From: Xanthomarina arctica | GTDB taxonomy: Bacteria > Bacteroidota > Bacteroidia > Flavobacteriales > Flavobacteriaceae | Assembly: GCF_014638915.1 (NCBI RefSeq) | Contig: NZ_BMFQ01000001.1 | Coordinates: 1,191,142 to 1,255,141, forward strand | DNA: 64,000 nt | Direction of reading: 5' to 3' | Shown: positions 62,833 through 64,000 of the stretch, one piece after another | Layout: every line of letters begins with the position of its first letter | How positions within the stretch are numbered: position 1 is the stretch's first letter | Translations under genes and position numbers: made by a program | The notes under the pieces: generated by a model | Told to the model about the DNA's origin: nothing | Database searches by the model: none | The model's input: the letters and a program-made list of their open reading frames with translations, nothing else

Positions 62833-62925
62833 GCAGAAAAGACAAAAGAAGAAGCGATGCTTCGAGAAAAGTATTTTAAAACAGGAATAGGAAGAGAATT
62901 TTTAAAGAGTAACATAAAATCATAA
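62833..62925 (+). pseudogene. C-terminal remnant of a GIY-YIG nuclease
   Basis: The frame AEKTKEEAMLREKYFKTGIG REFLKSNIKS ends in TAA 3 bp before tRNA-Arg. The pattern T-EEA--REKY-K-GIGREFLKS is characteristic of the C-terminus of COG2827 GIY-YIG proteins, whose catalytic Glu lies in REKY. The N-terminal GIY-YIG half is missing. Confidence 0.65.
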
Positions 62926-62927
62926 TT

Positions 62928-63001
62928 GGCCTCGTAGTTCAACTGGATAGAATATCAGATTTCGGCTCTGATGGTTGGGGGTTCGAATCCCTTCGAGGTC
63001 A
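62928..63001 (+). tRNA. tRNA-Arg (TCG)
   Basis: A 74-nt cloverleaf has acceptor GGCCTCG/CGAGGTC (one G-T pair), anticodon stem TCAGA/TCTGA with loop TTTCGGC (anticodon TCG), T-arm GGGGG-TTCGAAT-CCCTT-like, discriminator A and no encoded CCA. Confidence 0.93.
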
Positions 63002-63012
63002 CTATAAAAACT

Positions 63013-63045
63013 AAAAACAAGCAAGTAATCTAGCTTGTTTTTTTT
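63013..63045 (+). terminator. Terminator of tRNA-Arg
   Basis: The stem AAAAACAAGC / GCTTGTTTTT with a 10-nt loop and T run, 12 bp after the tRNA. Confidence 0.85.
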
Positions 63046-63175
63046 GTTTAAAGATATAGCTTATTAGCTGTAAGCACTCAAATTGATATATTTCAGAATT
63101 CCGATATATAGTTTTTCACTGAATTATATTTTTAATTTACTAGATTTATCAAAATATTACTCCAAATTGTATTTT

Positions 63176-64000
63176 ATGATTAACCTACCTGAATTACCAA
63201 TTGAATACCTAATCCTCTTTGGGTTTTTGGTTACTGTATTAACTGGTTTAATGCTTTATGCCTTAGTTAATATGGTCGAAATGGTATATGTCATGATTTT
63301 TAGAAAACCACTTTATCGACATGCTTCTATTTGGTTAAAAAAAATACCCAAAGATCAAAAGGCTATTTTAGAGAGACAGTTTACTTTTTACAAGCGACTT
63401 TCAGATAAGGAGAAACGGTTTTTCGAACATCGCTTGGCTCTATTTATTGCAAACAAGGAATTTGTAGGTCGAAATGGAATTATTGTTTCAGAAGAAATGA
63501 AAGTTTTAATTTCTGCTACAGCAGTTATGCTCACTTTTGGCTTCAGAAATTTTTATATTCGATCCGTTAAAATGATTTTTATCTACCCTACCGAATTCTA
63601 TTCTGAAACCAATGAAACGTATCATAAAGGTGAGTATAATTTCAGATTTAAAGCCTTGGTGCTGTCTTGGGCTGATTTCTTGGAAGGTTATGATATAGAA
63701 AATGATAACCTTAATTTAGGTATCCATGAATTTGCACATGCCATTCATTTAAATAGTATGAAGGAAAAACATGTGGGTGCTACTATTTTCACTGATACCT
63801 TTTACGAATTAAACCATATGTTGGCCAGCCAAGAAACCTTACGAGAACGTATGATAACTTCTGGTTATTTTAGAGAATATGCCTTAACCAATCAATTTGA
63901 ATTTATAGCAGTTATTATTGAAACATTTATAGAAACACCGCAACAATTTAAATCGCAATTTCCGGATATTTATGCTAAGACAAAGCAAATGTTAAATTTT
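63176..64000 (+). CDS. MtfA-like zinc metallopeptidase (M90 family), 3' end outside window
   Basis: The frame is open from ATG 63176 to the window edge (275 codons visible). An N-terminal transmembrane helix (about 8-32, IEYLILFGFLVTVLTGLMLYALVNM) precedes the M90 domain: KRLSDKEKRFFEHRLALFIANKEFVG (about 72-97), VLISATAVMLTFGFRNF and the zinc motif LGIHEFAHAIHL (HExxH at about 186-190). E. coli MtfA is soluble and binds the glucose-uptake regulator Mlc; the membrane anchor here is a difference. The physiological target is unknown. Confidence 0.9.
   Translation, partial: MINLPELPIEYLILFGFLVTVLTGLMLYALVNMVEMVYVMIFRKPLYRHASIWLKKIPKDQKAILERQFTFYKRLSDKEKRFFEHRLALFIANKEFVGRNGIIVSEEMKVLISATAVMLTFGFRNFYIRSVKMIFIYPTEFYSETNETYHKGEYNFRFKALVLSWADFLEGYDIENDNLNLGIHEFAHAIHLNSMKEKHVGATIFTDTFYELNHMLASQETLRERMITSGYFREYALTNQFEFIAVIIETFIETPQQFKSQFPDIYAKTKQMLNF

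Overview
The window comes from a member of the Bacteroidota, almost certainly the family Flavobacteriaceae. The evidence is the AT-rich sequence, several promoters of the TTG / TAnnTTTG type, lipoproteins with an acidic tail after the lipidated cysteine, a mevalonate-pathway pair (HMG-CoA reductase plus a GYDIA-type GHMP kinase), and a division/cell-wall (dcw) cluster in flavobacterial order.

Region 1 (1-1290) is chromosomal flank. It holds the 3' end of a DUF1214 protein, a gene remnant and a terminator. Region 2 (1291-18846) looks like a genomic island of about 17.5 kb at the 3' end of a tRNA-Phe gene. A 16-bp direct repeat containing the last 13 bp of the tRNA frames it, and each copy lies next to a different terminator. 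The island carries a composite defence operon: hsdM - hsdS - Gabija-like gajA/gajB - AbiE-like antitoxin/toxin - gene remnants - hsdR. A small unknown gene, an excisionase-like HTH protein, a 372-aa unknown protein and three surface-type lipoproteins follow. No integrase gene is visible.

Region 3 (18834-46140) is housekeeping and accessory metabolism. It includes tRNA-Phe, coaX, an outer-membrane protein, a TPR protein, lptC, a CNNM-type CBS protein and a PpiD-like foldase. The mevalonate-pathway kinase here has been fused in frame to a small GIY-YIG nuclease cassette bounded by inverted repeats. Next come HMG-CoA reductase, a peptide-use cluster (dipeptidyl peptidase IV and two POT transporters), a thioredoxin-like protein, the surE - small membrane protein - lpxB - NlpC/P60 - comEC cluster on the minus strand, a Tsp-like protease, an ABC permease, engB and an alpha/beta hydrolase.

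Region 4 (46289-62779) is the dcw cluster: three MraZ-type boxes, then mraZ, rsmH, ftsL, ftsI, murE, mraY, murD, ftsW, murG, murC, ftsQ, ftsA, ftsZ, and yqeY behind a terminator. murF and ddl are absent here. Palindromic repeats interrupt it at mraY/murD and murD/ftsW. Region 5 (62780-64000) holds a GIY-YIG remnant, tRNA-Arg(TCG) and the start of an MtfA-like metallopeptidase cut by the window edge.

The most noteworthy items are the nested R-M/Gabija/AbiE operon with its traces of past hsdR exchange, and the GIY-YIG cassette with 25-bp inverted ends fused to a metabolic kinase. All identifications come from reading motifs; no database search was possible.
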